Positions 43,580 to 51,553 of a DNA stretch of 64,000 nucleotides are shown here, one piece after another. The notes beneath the pieces were generated by a model that was not told the DNA's origin, did not search any database, and saw only the letters and a list, made by a program, of their open reading frames with translations. Position numbers and translations under genes: made by a program. Source of the stretch: JAGVWJ01 sp964588555 (GTDB taxonomy: Archaea; Micrarchaeota; Micrarchaeia; Anstonellales; Bilamarchaeaceae); assembly GCA_964588555.1 (NCBI GenBank), contig CAZPPT010000006.1:27116-91115 (forward strand), in the 5' to 3' direction. Numbering within the stretch: position 1 is the stretch's first letter; each line of letters begins with the position of its first letter.

Positions 43580-43966
43580 ATGAAAGCGCCCGAAATAGCG
43601 TCCATTGCAAACAAGCTCGAATCGCTCAAAAACATTAAGATCGCAATCCTTTTCGGTTCCCGGGCAAAAGGAACTGCACGGGCAGATTCTGATATTGATA
43701 TTTGTGTGATGGGCACAACAAAGGATGCGGAGGAAAAGGCGCTTGAATATGGATTTGTTAATGTTGATATTGTCCCCTTTCATCGCATTCCCCTCGCAGT
43801 TCAATACAGGGTTTTCAAGGATGGGAAAATTCTTTTTTCGAAAGATGATACATTATTACAAAAAACCAAATTTTGGACGATAAAACGTTATTTGGATGAA
43901 AAGCACTGGCGTGACAAATTTACGAAGAAGGTGCTCGCAACAAATATAAAGAAGGAGGCAAGCTGA
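43580..43966 (+). CDS. MNT-domain nucleotidyltransferase, stand-alone
   Basis: 128 residues. ILFGSRAKGTARADSDIDIC is the GSx(10)DxD motif, with a third Asp in NVDIVPFHRI. No HepT-like gene adjoins, so it is an orphan antitoxin-like enzyme or part of the GlmU-like operon; the next gene starts one base after its stop. TATA-like TTTATAA is ~28 bases upstream. Confidence 0.75.
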   Translation: MKAPEIASIANKLESLKNIKIAILFGSRAKGTARADSDIDICVMGTTKDAEEKALEYGFVNVDIVPFHRIPLAVQYRVFKDGKILFSKDDTLLQKTKFWTIKRYLDEKHWRDKFTKKVLATNIKKEAS

Positions 43967-43967
43967 T

Positions 43968-45191
43968 ATGAAAGCAGTCGTACTTGCAGCAGGGCAGGGG
44001 GTGCGCTTAAAGCCGCTTACTAATACGCGGCCAAAGGTGATGCTCCAGGTTGCAGGAAAGCCGCTTTTGCACCATCTTCTTTTGGAACTTAAAAAGGCAA
44101 AAATCACCGAAGTAGTCATTGTAGTTAGATACATGAAGGAGAAGATAATCGACTATTTCAAAACTGTTGACCTGGGGATGAAAATAACCTTTGTCGAGCA
44201 AGGAGAAAACAACGGTACTGGTGCCGCACTTCTTGCAGCGGAAAATAAGATAGATGATGATTTTATTGTGCTAGCCGGGGACATGGTAACTGAAAGCGGA
44301 GCAATAAAAGATGTCATCCAAGCACATGAAAAGGGGGTAACCCTTGCGCTTAAACACGTTAGCAAACCGCAAGGGTATGGGGTAGCGCACGTAACAAATG
44401 GGAAAGTTACCAGTTTTGAGGAAAAACCAACAAAACCAAAGAGCGACCTTGCAAACATCAGTATCTATGGCATGGGCCGTGATGTGTTTGACCAGGTACG
44501 AAAGCTAAAGCCAAGTATCCGTGGCGAATATGAGCTTACTGATCTATTGGTCGGTGCCCGCGCCGTCATTACAGGCAGGTTTTGGCTTGACGTCGGCTAC
44601 CCGTGGCATCTTTTTGCCGCAAACGAGTGGCTTCTTGGAAAGATGGATGCCCGAAACGAGGCGGTTGAGAACTCTACCATTAATGGCCGCGTCATCATGG
44701 AAAACGGGGCACGCGTGTTTGACAGCTATGTCGAGGGAACATGCTACATTGGGGAGGGAAGCATCATTGGGCCGCATGCGTGCATCAAAGGGGCGACAAG
44801 CATCGGCAGGAATTGTGAAATTGGCGATTCTACGACTGTGAAAAACAGCATTCTTTTTGACGGTGTGAAGGCAAAGCACCTTTCATATATCGGGGACAGC
44901 GTGATTGGCGACAATGCCAATTTTGGCGCAGGGACGCAAGTTGCAAACTACCGTTTTGATGAGAAAAACGTCCTTGTGATAGCAGAGCGCGGCTGGGTCA
45001 ATACCGGAAGGAAAAAGCTTGGCGCCATTGTCGGGGACAACGTAAAGTTTGGCGTCCTTTCATGTACCATGCCCGGGAAGCTTATCGGTGAGAACTGTTG
45101 GATCGGCTCAGGGGTCACCGTGAACCAGAACATCGAGCCGGATACGCACGTGTTTGTTGAGCAGAAACTAATACTGGCGAAGAGGAAATAA
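43968..45191 (+). CDS. Bifunctional sugar-1-phosphate nucleotidylyltransferase/acetyltransferase
   Basis: 407 residues. N-domain 1-235: AAGQGVRLKPLTNTRPKVML is the nucleotidyltransferase signature, with NNGTGAALLAA and VLAGDMV. C-domain 240-407 is a left-handed beta-helix of hexapeptide repeats (IGEGSIIGPHACIKGATSIG, SVIGDNANFGAGTQVANYRF). This is the archaeal GlmU-like/ST0452 type that makes UDP-GlcNAc or dTDP-glucose. Its two-gene operon with the MNT protein is unusual. Confidence 0.87.
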   Translation: MKAVVLAAGQGVRLKPLTNTRPKVMLQVAGKPLLHHLLLELKKAKITEVVIVVRYMKEKIIDYFKTVDLGMKITFVEQGENNGTGAALLAAENKIDDDFIVLAGDMVTESGAIKDVIQAHEKGVTLALKHVSKPQGYGVAHVTNGKVTSFEEKPTKPKSDLANISIYGMGRDVFDQVRKLKPSIRGEYELTDLLVGARAVITGRFWLDVGYPWHLFAANEWLLGKMDARNEAVENSTINGRVIMENGARVFDSYVEGTCYIGEGSIIGPHACIKGATSIGRNCEIGDSTTVKNSILFDGVKAKHLSYIGDSVIGDNANFGAGTQVANYRFDEKNVLVIAERGWVNTGRKKLGAIVGDNVKFGVLSCTMPGKLIGENCWIGSGVTVNQNIEPDTHVFVEQKLILAKRK

Positions 45192-45443
45192 TTATTTCCA
45201 TTCCTGATCGTATTCATTATCCCATAATTCTTTCATTTTAGGTTTCTGAATATAGCTAAGAAATTGATTGTCACGTTTAGATTGTTTCGCTATTTGTATA
45301 ATAATCTCATCACCCGCCTTCACCTCATACTCCTTCGCAAACGATCCCTGGTTAATCGCAACTTCGATCCGCTTGTAATCGTCCTTCATGATCAGTTCTT
45401 CTCCCTTTGGAACTTCTCCAAACGTACGAATGAACGGAACCAA
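45192..45443 (-). CDS. Small protein resembling an orphan antitoxin, 83 aa
   Basis: A beta-rich first part (EYEVKAGDEIIIQIAKQ) and a C-terminal tail ELWDNEYDQEWK, which is the acidic-aromatic end common to VapB/RelB-type archaeal antitoxins. No toxin follows; the gene converges on the GlmU-like gene. The start is uncertain (TTG at 45443, or an internal ATG at about 45389). Confidence 0.45.
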   Translation of the reverse strand: MVPFIRTFGEVPKGEELIMKDDYKRIEVAINQGSFAKEYEVKAGDEIIIQIAKQSKRDNQFLSYIQKPKMKELWDNEYDQEWK

Positions 45444-45509
45444 AACGCGCTTCTTATTAACTTGTCCCGGATAGATATGTTCTTAAAAACAAACCATAAT
45501 AATGCATTT

Positions 45510-46487
45510 ATGGCAATTTATAGACCAGCCGTTAATGACATGAAAAAATTGGCAGAACAAGGGACTCACCGGCAGGTTTGTGAATTTCTTCAAAAACACG
45601 GCCATGACACGCGTGCAGTAAGCGTATTGGTTGAACACATGAAAGAACCACGACAACGGGAAGCGCGGGCATGGGAATTGGAGCCGGATAACCTTGTGTT
45701 TTCTCTTCGAAGTTATTTCTGTGTAATCCTACGGGCAAAAAAAGGAAACTTGTTAGGGTACTTTGGCGTGCCTCAAGAAAATCCATTTTTTGGAGAAAAC
45801 AGTGATGTTTATTCATTTTTTAGAGCAGAATCACGGTATGTAGATGGGGTTGCCGTATTTAAAGGCGAAGAACTTAGTTCCCCATTAATTTTAGGGGGGT
45901 ACTTCTATTTTGCCTTTGATTATGCGCATTTGCATGATTTTGTACCAAAAGAACATGCGCTGGAACATGAAGAGTTATCTCATGACTCAACAAAGGTAAG
46001 ACCAAGAAACCTAATAGCGGCCGTAAAAGAAGCGTTTGAACCAGTTGTAGCAAATAATCCCCGGATGGAGGAAAAACTAGCAAACCTTCCTGCCTTGCCA
46101 CTGTTTGAGCCAGAAGTATTAATCTATAGGGATATCACCGTATGCATGGCTGGGTTAAGAGAAATGGCTGAGCGAATGGACAGACTAGTTGGGCTTTTTA
46201 GGAAGCATCCTCAATTACACGATTTAAAGAAGCGATATCGACAAGAAAAATTCGGCCCGTTTGCTTCGCCATTAGAATTCTATAGATATTGTACTCAAAT
46301 AGATGCTGAAATATCTGCGGCAATGCCTGGCATAGGGTGGGGGCCAGAGGCCGACGAAATGTACGTGGCAATGAAAAATGCAAAAATGAGTTCAGAACTG
46401 GGATGGGATTACGAAAAGAGCAAACGGGAACTGCCAAATATAAAAGCAGAAATAAACAGACTGCTCGATACAATATTTCCTGAATAA
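45510..46487 (+). CDS. Hypothetical protein, 325 aa
   Basis: Starts MAIYRPAVNDMKKLAEQGTH. Mixed alpha/beta to ~200, then helical (MAGLREMAERMDRLVGLFRK). Several Trp/Tyr/Phe-rich segments (LGGYFYFAFDYAHLHDF). No family recognised, no signal peptide. The ATG at 45510 is preferred: the in-frame extension upstream overlaps the small minus-strand gene. It stops 6 bases before the 3' end of the convergent tRNA-Leu gene. Confidence 0.5.
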   Translation: MAIYRPAVNDMKKLAEQGTHRQVCEFLQKHGHDTRAVSVLVEHMKEPRQREARAWELEPDNLVFSLRSYFCVILRAKKGNLLGYFGVPQENPFFGENSDVYSFFRAESRYVDGVAVFKGEELSSPLILGGYFYFAFDYAHLHDFVPKEHALEHEELSHDSTKVRPRNLIAAVKEAFEPVVANNPRMEEKLANLPALPLFEPEVLIYRDITVCMAGLREMAERMDRLVGLFRKHPQLHDLKKRYRQEKFGPFASPLEFYRYCTQIDAEISAAMPGIGWGPEADEMYVAMKNAKMSSELGWDYEKSKRELPNIKAEINRLLDTIFPE

Positions 46488-46493
46488 AAAAAA

Positions 46494-46877
46494 TGCACGG
46501 GACAAGATTTGTTCCTCCAAGCCTTTTTAGTTGAAGCCTTTTTAGAATCATAAGCCTTTCTCGTATGAAAAAGGCTTCATCCAAAAACATGGAAACCACG
46601 TTTTTGTGAACTTTTTTCTAAAAAGTTCAAGGCTTGACCCAAAAACAGAAGAACCTGTTATTGGTTTCTAATAAGGATAGTACGCCCGTTTCTTTTGGGG
46701 TACTAGACCTTTTCTTTCCAAAAGAAAAGGTCTAGGCTTGAACTTGTGTAGGCACTAAGCCACCGAACCCTGAATCCGGCGCAGAACCACAGTTTCCCGT
46801 TTCCCGTAGCCAGTTTTGTTTCCACAAGACTGAAAACTCGAGACTGAAAACTGATTTGGCCGCTCTGCCACCCGTGC
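46494..46877 (-). tRNA. tRNA-Leu (CAG) with large D-loop and T-loop introns
   Basis: Minus strand: acceptor GCACGGG/CCCGTGC, TG, D-stem GCAG/CTGC, D-loop AGCGGCCAAA, anticodon stem CCGGA/TTCGG with loop TTCAGGG (anticodon CAG), long variable arm GGC-TTAGT-GCC, T-arm ACAAG-TTCAAAT-CTTGT, discriminator A. A 70-nt insertion (46785-46854) sits between D-loop and D-stem and a 229-nt insertion (about 46509-46737) splits the T-loop after TTCAA. Exons add up to 85 nt, the right size for a class II tRNA. The T-loop intron holds hairpins of 14 and 9 bp. Splice points are to within a base or two. Confidence 0.87.
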
Positions 46878-47096
46878 GAACGAAGTGAGCGCGGGGCATT
46901 GTTCAAGTTGAACAATCCAACCCGTGCGTCAAACTTTTCCTAAAAGTTTGATCAAAACGCTCTTTTTATCCAAAACTGATTAGGTAAGGAAACTAACAGG
47001 TGTAGAGAAGAGTTTTAAACCTTATTCTATATACAATAGTATCGTATTCTAGTGAAAGTCTGATTATAATTTGTAATCTATTTAGAGGTGAATTGT
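46878..47096 (-). other. Leader region upstream of tRNA-Leu and thermosome, with repeated tRNA 5' end
   Basis: The tRNA-Leu 5' end GCACGGGT occurs twice on the minus strand, at 46877-46870 and 46927-46920. The 50 bases between carry the perfect 19-base palindrome ATTGTTCAAGTTGAACAAT. Further up is the hairpin CAAACTTTT-CCT-AAAAGTTTG (46930-46950) and a TATA-like GATAAAAAGA (46970-46961). The far end holds the thermosome promoter region (AGTTTTAAACC, about 47010) and the AGAGGTG ribosome site. Confidence 0.55.
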
Positions 47097-48749
47097 ATGA
47101 CTAAGCAAGTAGGTGGAGAACAAGTGTATGTATTGCCCGAAGGCTCACAGCGTGTTTTAGGACGCGATGCAATGCGCGTAAACATAGCAATCGGCTATGC
47201 AGTCGCAAACATCGTAAAGACAACTCTGGGCCCAAAAGGTATGGACAAGATGCTTGTAAGCGACTTAGGGGACATCGTCATCACAAACGACGGCGCAACA
47301 ATTTTGGAAGAGATGAACGTTGACCACCCGGCAGCAAAGCTCATGGTTGAAGTAGCAAAGACGCAGGACAAGGAAGTCGGCGACGGCACTACTACGAGCG
47401 TCGTAATTGCAGGAAACCTCCTCAAACGAGCAGGGGAGATGCTTGACAACAGCATCCACCCGACAACCATCATCAAGGGCTACGAGCTTGCAGCACGCAA
47501 GGCTGAAGAAACATTAAATGCAGTGGCTGAAAAGGTAACGCTTGAAGACACCGCAACGCTTAATAACATTGCAATGGTTGCCATCGGCTCAAAAGGGATC
47601 GGCACTGATGCAGAAAAGCGAAAGATAGCTGAAAGTATCGTCAAGGCGGTCACGCAGGTAGCTGAAAAGCGAAACGACAAGATCGTCGTTGACCAGGAAC
47701 TTATCAAGATTGAAAAGAAATCGGGAAGCGAAGTCGCAGCAGAGCTTATCGAAGGCGTCCTTATTGACAAGGAAATTGTGCACGCAGGCATGCCAAAGAC
47801 GGTCAAGGATGCAAAGATTGCACTCCTTGACGCGGCACTCGAAATTGAGAAGACTGAGACGGACGCAAAAATCGAGATTACCTCACCCGACCAGATGGAG
47901 GCATTCCTCAAGCAGGAGGAAAAAATGCTCCGCGAGATGGTCGACAAGATCGCAAATACGGGGGCAAGCATCGTATTCTGCCAAAAGGGCATTGACGACC
48001 TTGCACAGCATTACCTTGCAAAGAAGGGCATTGCGGCAGTACGCAGGGTAAAGAAGAGCGACATGGAGAAACTTTCACGCGCAACCGGTGCGGCAATCGC
48101 ATCAAGCCTTGAGGACATAAAGAAAGAGGACCTCGGGTTTGCAGGGCTTGTTGAGGAGAAACGAGTCTCAGGTGAGGCAATGGTGTTTGTCCGCAACTGC
48201 AAGAACCCCCGAAGCGTCACGCTCTTTGTCCGCGGTGCAACAGAGCACGTCGTAAGCGAAGTAGAACGTGCAGTCGTTGACTCGCGCGGTGCGGTATCAA
48301 GCGCACTTGAAGAGGGGCACTTTGTCGTCGGCGGCGGAAGCGTTGAGATGGAATTAAGCAAGGCGCTTAACAGCTATGCAGTTGAGATTGGCGGCCGTGA
48401 ACAATTGGCTGTCCAGGCATTTGCAGAGGCGCTTGAGGCAATCCCGAGGACCTTGGCGGAAAACGCAGGTATGGACTCAATTGATGCAATCGTAACGCTT
48501 AAGAACAAGCACAAGAAGGATGACGGCAAATACTTCGGCGTTAATGTCTGGAGTGGGCAGGTCGAAGAGCTCAAGTCGAAGGGCGTCTATGAGCCTGCAA
48601 AGGTAAAAAGGCAGGCAATTGCAAGTGCAACTGAAACAACCCGGTTAATTCTAAGAATCGACGATATCATTTCAAGCCGAGGCAAGGGCGGCGGTATGCC
48701 ACCTGGCGGTCCTGGCGGTATGGGCGGCATGGGTCCGGACATGGAATAG
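47097..48749 (+). CDS. ths: Thermosome subunit (group II chaperonin)
   Basis: 550 residues. TTLGPKGMDKMLVSDLGDIV, TNDGATILEEM and VGDGTTTSVVIAGNLL are the ATP-site motifs; GGGSVEMELSKAL and AGMDSIDAIVTL lie in the C-terminal half. It ends in the Gly-Met tail GGMPPGGPGGMGGMGPDM. AGAGGTG precedes the ATG at 47097, ruling against the GTG at 47088. Folds cytosolic proteins. Single copy here. Confidence 0.95.
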   Translation: MTKQVGGEQVYVLPEGSQRVLGRDAMRVNIAIGYAVANIVKTTLGPKGMDKMLVSDLGDIVITNDGATILEEMNVDHPAAKLMVEVAKTQDKEVGDGTTTSVVIAGNLLKRAGEMLDNSIHPTTIIKGYELAARKAEETLNAVAEKVTLEDTATLNNIAMVAIGSKGIGTDAEKRKIAESIVKAVTQVAEKRNDKIVVDQELIKIEKKSGSEVAAELIEGVLIDKEIVHAGMPKTVKDAKIALLDAALEIEKTETDAKIEITSPDQMEAFLKQEEKMLREMVDKIANTGASIVFCQKGIDDLAQHYLAKKGIAAVRRVKKSDMEKLSRATGAAIASSLEDIKKEDLGFAGLVEEKRVSGEAMVFVRNCKNPRSVTLFVRGATEHVVSEVERAVVDSRGAVSSALEEGHFVVGGGSVEMELSKALNSYAVEIGGREQLAVQAFAEALEAIPRTLAENAGMDSIDAIVTLKNKHKKDDGKYFGVNVWSGQVEELKSKGVYEPAKVKRQAIASATETTRLILRIDDIISSRGKGGGMPPGGPGGMGGMGPDME

Positions 48750-48790
48750 TTTTTTTTATTTTTTCCTTTTCTTATTTTTGTTTTTTAAAT
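48750..48790 (+). terminator. T-rich terminator and TATA region
   Basis: Long T runs follow the thermosome stop (TTTTTTTTATTTTTTCC). TTTTAAATTTA at their end is the likely TATA element for the 38-aa ORF. Confidence 0.5.
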
Positions 48791-48810
48791 TTACGTGTAC
48801 TAATTATAAC

Positions 48811-48927
48811 ATGGCAAGTAGCGAAGATACTTTTTGGAAAAAGACAATCGAACAATCATTACAGAGAGCGTGGGAAAGAAAGGATGCGATCTGGGATACA
48901 TATATGCCAAATCGTTCTCTTTATTAA
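48811..48927 (+). CDS. Possible 38-aa leaderless small protein
   Basis: ATG at 48811 gives MASSEDTFWKKTIEQSLQRA, then WERKDAIWDTYMPNRSLY and a TAA at 48925-48927. TTTTAAATTT lies ~25 bases upstream, the expected leaderless distance. The product would be an amphipathic, Trp-rich helix. The VapB start lies 23 bases after it. Small genes in front of toxin-antitoxin pairs may be additional components; no family is recognised. Confidence 0.4.
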   Translation: MASSEDTFWKKTIEQSLQRAWERKDAIWDTYMPNRSLY

Positions 48928-48950
48928 CATTTCTATGTATATGTACTCAT

Positions 48951-49172
48951 ATGAGCAGTGTAAACATCTCAATTACTGAAGACGTATACGAAATGCTGAA
49001 GCGCCGCAAGAAAGAGGATGAAAGCTTTTCAGATGTAATACGCGAACTTGCAGGCCAAAAAGACATACGAAAATGTTATGGGCTTCTAAAAGAATATGCT
49101 GCTGAATTGGAGGAAGCAGAACAGGAAATCCTCAAGGATCGAAAAAAGAAATGGAGAGAAATTGAAATATGA
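48951..49172 (+). CDS. VapB-type antitoxin
   Basis: 73 residues. NISITEDVYEMLKRRKKEDE, with SFSDVIRELAG after it, is the archaeal DUF217-type antitoxin start that pairs with PIN toxins; the rest is a charged helix. The ATG at 48951 is preferred; TTTATTAAC lies ~25-30 bases upstream. It overlaps the vapC gene by 4 bases (ATGA). Confidence 0.8.
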   Translation: MSSVNISITEDVYEMLKRRKKEDESFSDVIRELAGQKDIRKCYGLLKEYAAELEEAEQEILKDRKKKWREIEI

Positions 49173-49573
49173 AAGTAGTATTTGATACGACAATGCTTAT
49201 CCATTTACTCAGGATGGATCCAAAAGCGATAGAGGTAAGCGAACAACTTCTAAAACAATCTGCGGTCCTTTACACAACTACGATTAACTTATATGAGGTA
49301 AGAAAAGGAATTAAATTTAAGGTGACAAACCAAGAAAAGGTATTCAATGCATTAGAAACACTAAAAAATAGTCTTGTAATTATCCCACTAGACGACGAAG
49401 CTGCAGATGCTGCTGCGGATTTATACGTAGGATTAAGAAAGAAAGGGATAACAATAGATGAAACAGACTATCTTATTGCAGGAGTATGTCTAAGTAATGG
49501 AATACATTCAATAGTAACAAAAAATGAAAAACATTTCAAGCATATAGCGGGACTAGAAGTGATCGGCCACTAG
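49169..49573 (+). CDS. VapC-type PIN ribonuclease toxin
   Basis: 134 residues. VVFDTTMLIHLLR (Asp), TINLYEVRKGI (Glu), GITIDETDYLIAGV (acidic pair) and SIVTKNEKHFKHI are the PIN active-site motifs in order. Overlaps its antitoxin gene (ATGA). Probably cuts tRNA or rRNA when free. Confidence 0.85.
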   Translation: MKVVFDTTMLIHLLRMDPKAIEVSEQLLKQSAVLYTTTINLYEVRKGIKFKVTNQEKVFNALETLKNSLVIIPLDDEAADAAADLYVGLRKKGITIDETDYLIAGVCLSNGIHSIVTKNEKHFKHIAGLEVIGH

Positions 49574-49579
49574 CTAAAT

Positions 49580-50047
49580 TCATTTCCTAATCCTCGCTAT
49601 TTTTCCGCCATTTGCCAGCACTAATTCTTTAGTCGCAATTTTTACAAGTGAGGTTTCAGATCCTCCACCGCTATAGACGATTTCCTTTTCCATTACTCGC
49701 TCATCAACAAGAAATAACGCGTGGTAGCCAAACGACGGTGTCCCGCCGCACGGATAACCTGTTTTTTCTAATATTTCGTCTGGTGTTGCAGTGCGCGGAC
49801 GTTCGCTTAGCCCAAGTACTTTGGCAACGTTCGTTGTGCTCGCCCGATCCTCGCCTTTTACAATTGCAACAATAAGCTCGCCGTTTTGGCCAACCATGCA
49901 TATGTTTTTGACAAACTCGTCTTCCTTGCCATTTACGGCAAGCGCAGCCTCTTTTACTGAATGGCACGACTGTTGGAATACGAGGTGTTCGCCGTTAATT
50001 GCGTGCATTCGCATGTATCCTTTTAACTTCTCTTCGTAGGGGTTCAT
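49580..50047 (-). CDS. YbaK/ProX-type aminoacyl-tRNA deacylase
   Basis: 155 residues of the YbaK/EbsC fold. FVKNICMVGQNGELIVAIVK carries the catalytic Lys region; GYPCGGTPSFG is the conserved GGxxPxG loop; VYSGGGSETSLVKI the C-terminal motif. Such proteins remove wrong amino acids (for example Cys or Ala) from tRNA-Pro or related tRNAs. Substrate not readable. Confidence 0.82.
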   Translation of the reverse strand: MNPYEEKLKGYMRMHAINGEHLVFQQSCHSVKEAALAVNGKEDEFVKNICMVGQNGELIVAIVKGEDRASTTNVAKVLGLSERPRTATPDEILEKTGYPCGGTPSFGYHALFLVDERVMEKEIVYSGGGSETSLVKIATKELVLANGGKIARIRK

Positions 50048-50106
50048 AGAAAAATATACTTTAGAAAAAAATATAAGGCGGTGTCAGAAAAAGCTGCTTG
50101 GCATAT

Positions 50107-51483
50107 TTATATATTCCAATATTCCTGCAGCTCCCAGTTACTTAAGCTTCTTTGTGAATCCTCATGCTCAGTTAATTTGAGGTCAAGATATTCATCGAGG
50201 AGCTCAGTCGGAAACACGCCCTTTATGAACTTCGGGTCGCTTTCAAACGCCTGTATGGCCTCGTAAAGCGAATTAGGAAGCGGCGCCCATTTTCGTTTTT
50301 TCACTTCGCCCTTTTCGTCATCGGTCGGGTCGCCGGGGTCTATCTTTGACTTTATGCCGTCAAGGCCCGCGACCATGATTGCAGTGTATGCGAGATAGGG
50401 GTTGACGCTCGGGTCGCTTGCAGTAAAAACGACACGTTTTCCTTCCTTGTAGTTCTTTCTGGTATGGGGAACCTGCACAACCGCTTTTTTGTTGAGCTTG
50501 CCCCATGCAACCATGCGCGCGTCTCCGGCAAGTCGCTTATATGAATTGGTTGTCGGCATGGTAAAGAGCGAAAGCGCCGAAGCATGTTCGAGAAGCCCCC
50601 CGACAAAATACCTGCCGGCCTGGCTTAGTTGCGCATACTCGTCAGTTCCGTCGTAGAACATGTTGTTTTCGCCCGTCTTCCAGAGGCTTATGGCGAGGTT
50701 AAGCGAGCTTCCGTTTTCTCCTTCAATGGGGTAGGGCATAAACGTGGTGGCAGCATTTACTGCATTTGCCAGGTTGCGTATTACGAATTTAAGCGTCGTG
50801 AGGGAATCCGCGGCTGCAGGGAGGCTTTGTTCCCGAAGGTCCATGCTTTGCTGCGCAGTCTTCCCAGGGCCATGGCGGTGCGCATCAAGCGGCACGCCAA
50901 AATGGTCTTCAAGCGTTTCCCCAACCTGGACGCGCGCCGCATACATGCTGTCGTACGGCTGCGGGAGATATGCGCCTGACTTTACGCTTGAAAGCGGTGA
51001 TGGGCTCCATGCCGATTCCCGTGAATCCATGATGGTGCCCGTGCCCCTCCCACGGGTTGTCCTATCCACAGTTGCCGTATCAAGAATGTAAAATTCAACA
51101 CTTGTTGCAATCCGCGATGCCTTTACACCAGCTGCCTGGATGTTAGTCTGTACTCGTTCAGTGACATGCCTTGAATCCTTTGCATAGCGTTCGCCGTTCA
51201 CTGCGGTGACTACGTTACAGAGAAGGCGTACGGATGAGGGTTCCCATGGCAGGCGTGCAAGTGAGGTACTGTCCGGAAGTAAGAGAAGTTCGCCTTTTTC
51301 ATTTGTGCCAAATATGTTTGAAAGGTCTGCGGCCGCAATGCCTTTTGTAAATGCGTATTCGTCAATATCCTTGTTTGAGATCGTCGTCTTGTGCAATTGC
51401 CCGGAAACATCAAAAAACTGCAGGTCTATCCAGCGGATCTCATTTGTTGCAATATACTTTAGTACCTCGTCAGCAGACACCAT
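50107..51483 (-). CDS. Glutamine synthetase-like protein with altered catalytic motifs
   Basis: 458 residues; the fold is clear from IATNEIRWIDLQFFDVSGQL, TSVEFYIL, GENGSS, TTNSYKRLAG and DPSVNPYLAYTAIMVAGLDG. Several catalytic motifs are changed. Usual HHEVAPGQHE reads HRHGPGKTAQQ; NGSGMHVHQS reads NGSSLNLAIS, losing the His; the RLVPGYEAP segment reads RLAGDARMV; and R-x-E-x-R before DPSxNPY reads RVVFTAS. It is therefore a divergent GlnA homologue, perhaps not a glutamine synthetase. GAGGTGAT stands before the ATG; TATA TATTTAAAC upstream. Divergent from the RecJ-like gene. Confidence 0.75.
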   Translation of the reverse strand: MVSADEVLKYIATNEIRWIDLQFFDVSGQLHKTTISNKDIDEYAFTKGIAAADLSNIFGTNEKGELLLLPDSTSLARLPWEPSSVRLLCNVVTAVNGERYAKDSRHVTERVQTNIQAAGVKASRIATSVEFYILDTATVDRTTRGRGTGTIMDSRESAWSPSPLSSVKSGAYLPQPYDSMYAARVQVGETLEDHFGVPLDAHRHGPGKTAQQSMDLREQSLPAAADSLTTLKFVIRNLANAVNAATTFMPYPIEGENGSSLNLAISLWKTGENNMFYDGTDEYAQLSQAGRYFVGGLLEHASALSLFTMPTTNSYKRLAGDARMVAWGKLNKKAVVQVPHTRKNYKEGKRVVFTASDPSVNPYLAYTAIMVAGLDGIKSKIDPGDPTDDEKGEVKKRKWAPLPNSLYEAIQAFESDPKFIKGVFPTELLDEYLDLKLTEHEDSQRSLSNWELQEYWNI

Positions 51484-51553
51484 ATCACCTCAAGCTGATT
51501 GCATTACTAAAGTGATGTTTAAATAGCTTTATATACAAATGTAACTCGATGCT

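Noticed and set aside
45264..45509. N-terminal extension of the 325-aa hypothetical protein
   Set aside because: It overlaps the minus-strand small gene and divergent promoter region; the ATG at 45510 is more plausible.
46198..46599. Minus-strand frame crossing the tRNA-Leu 3' end
   Set aside because: It is the complement of the hypothetical gene at 45510 and runs into tRNA sequence.
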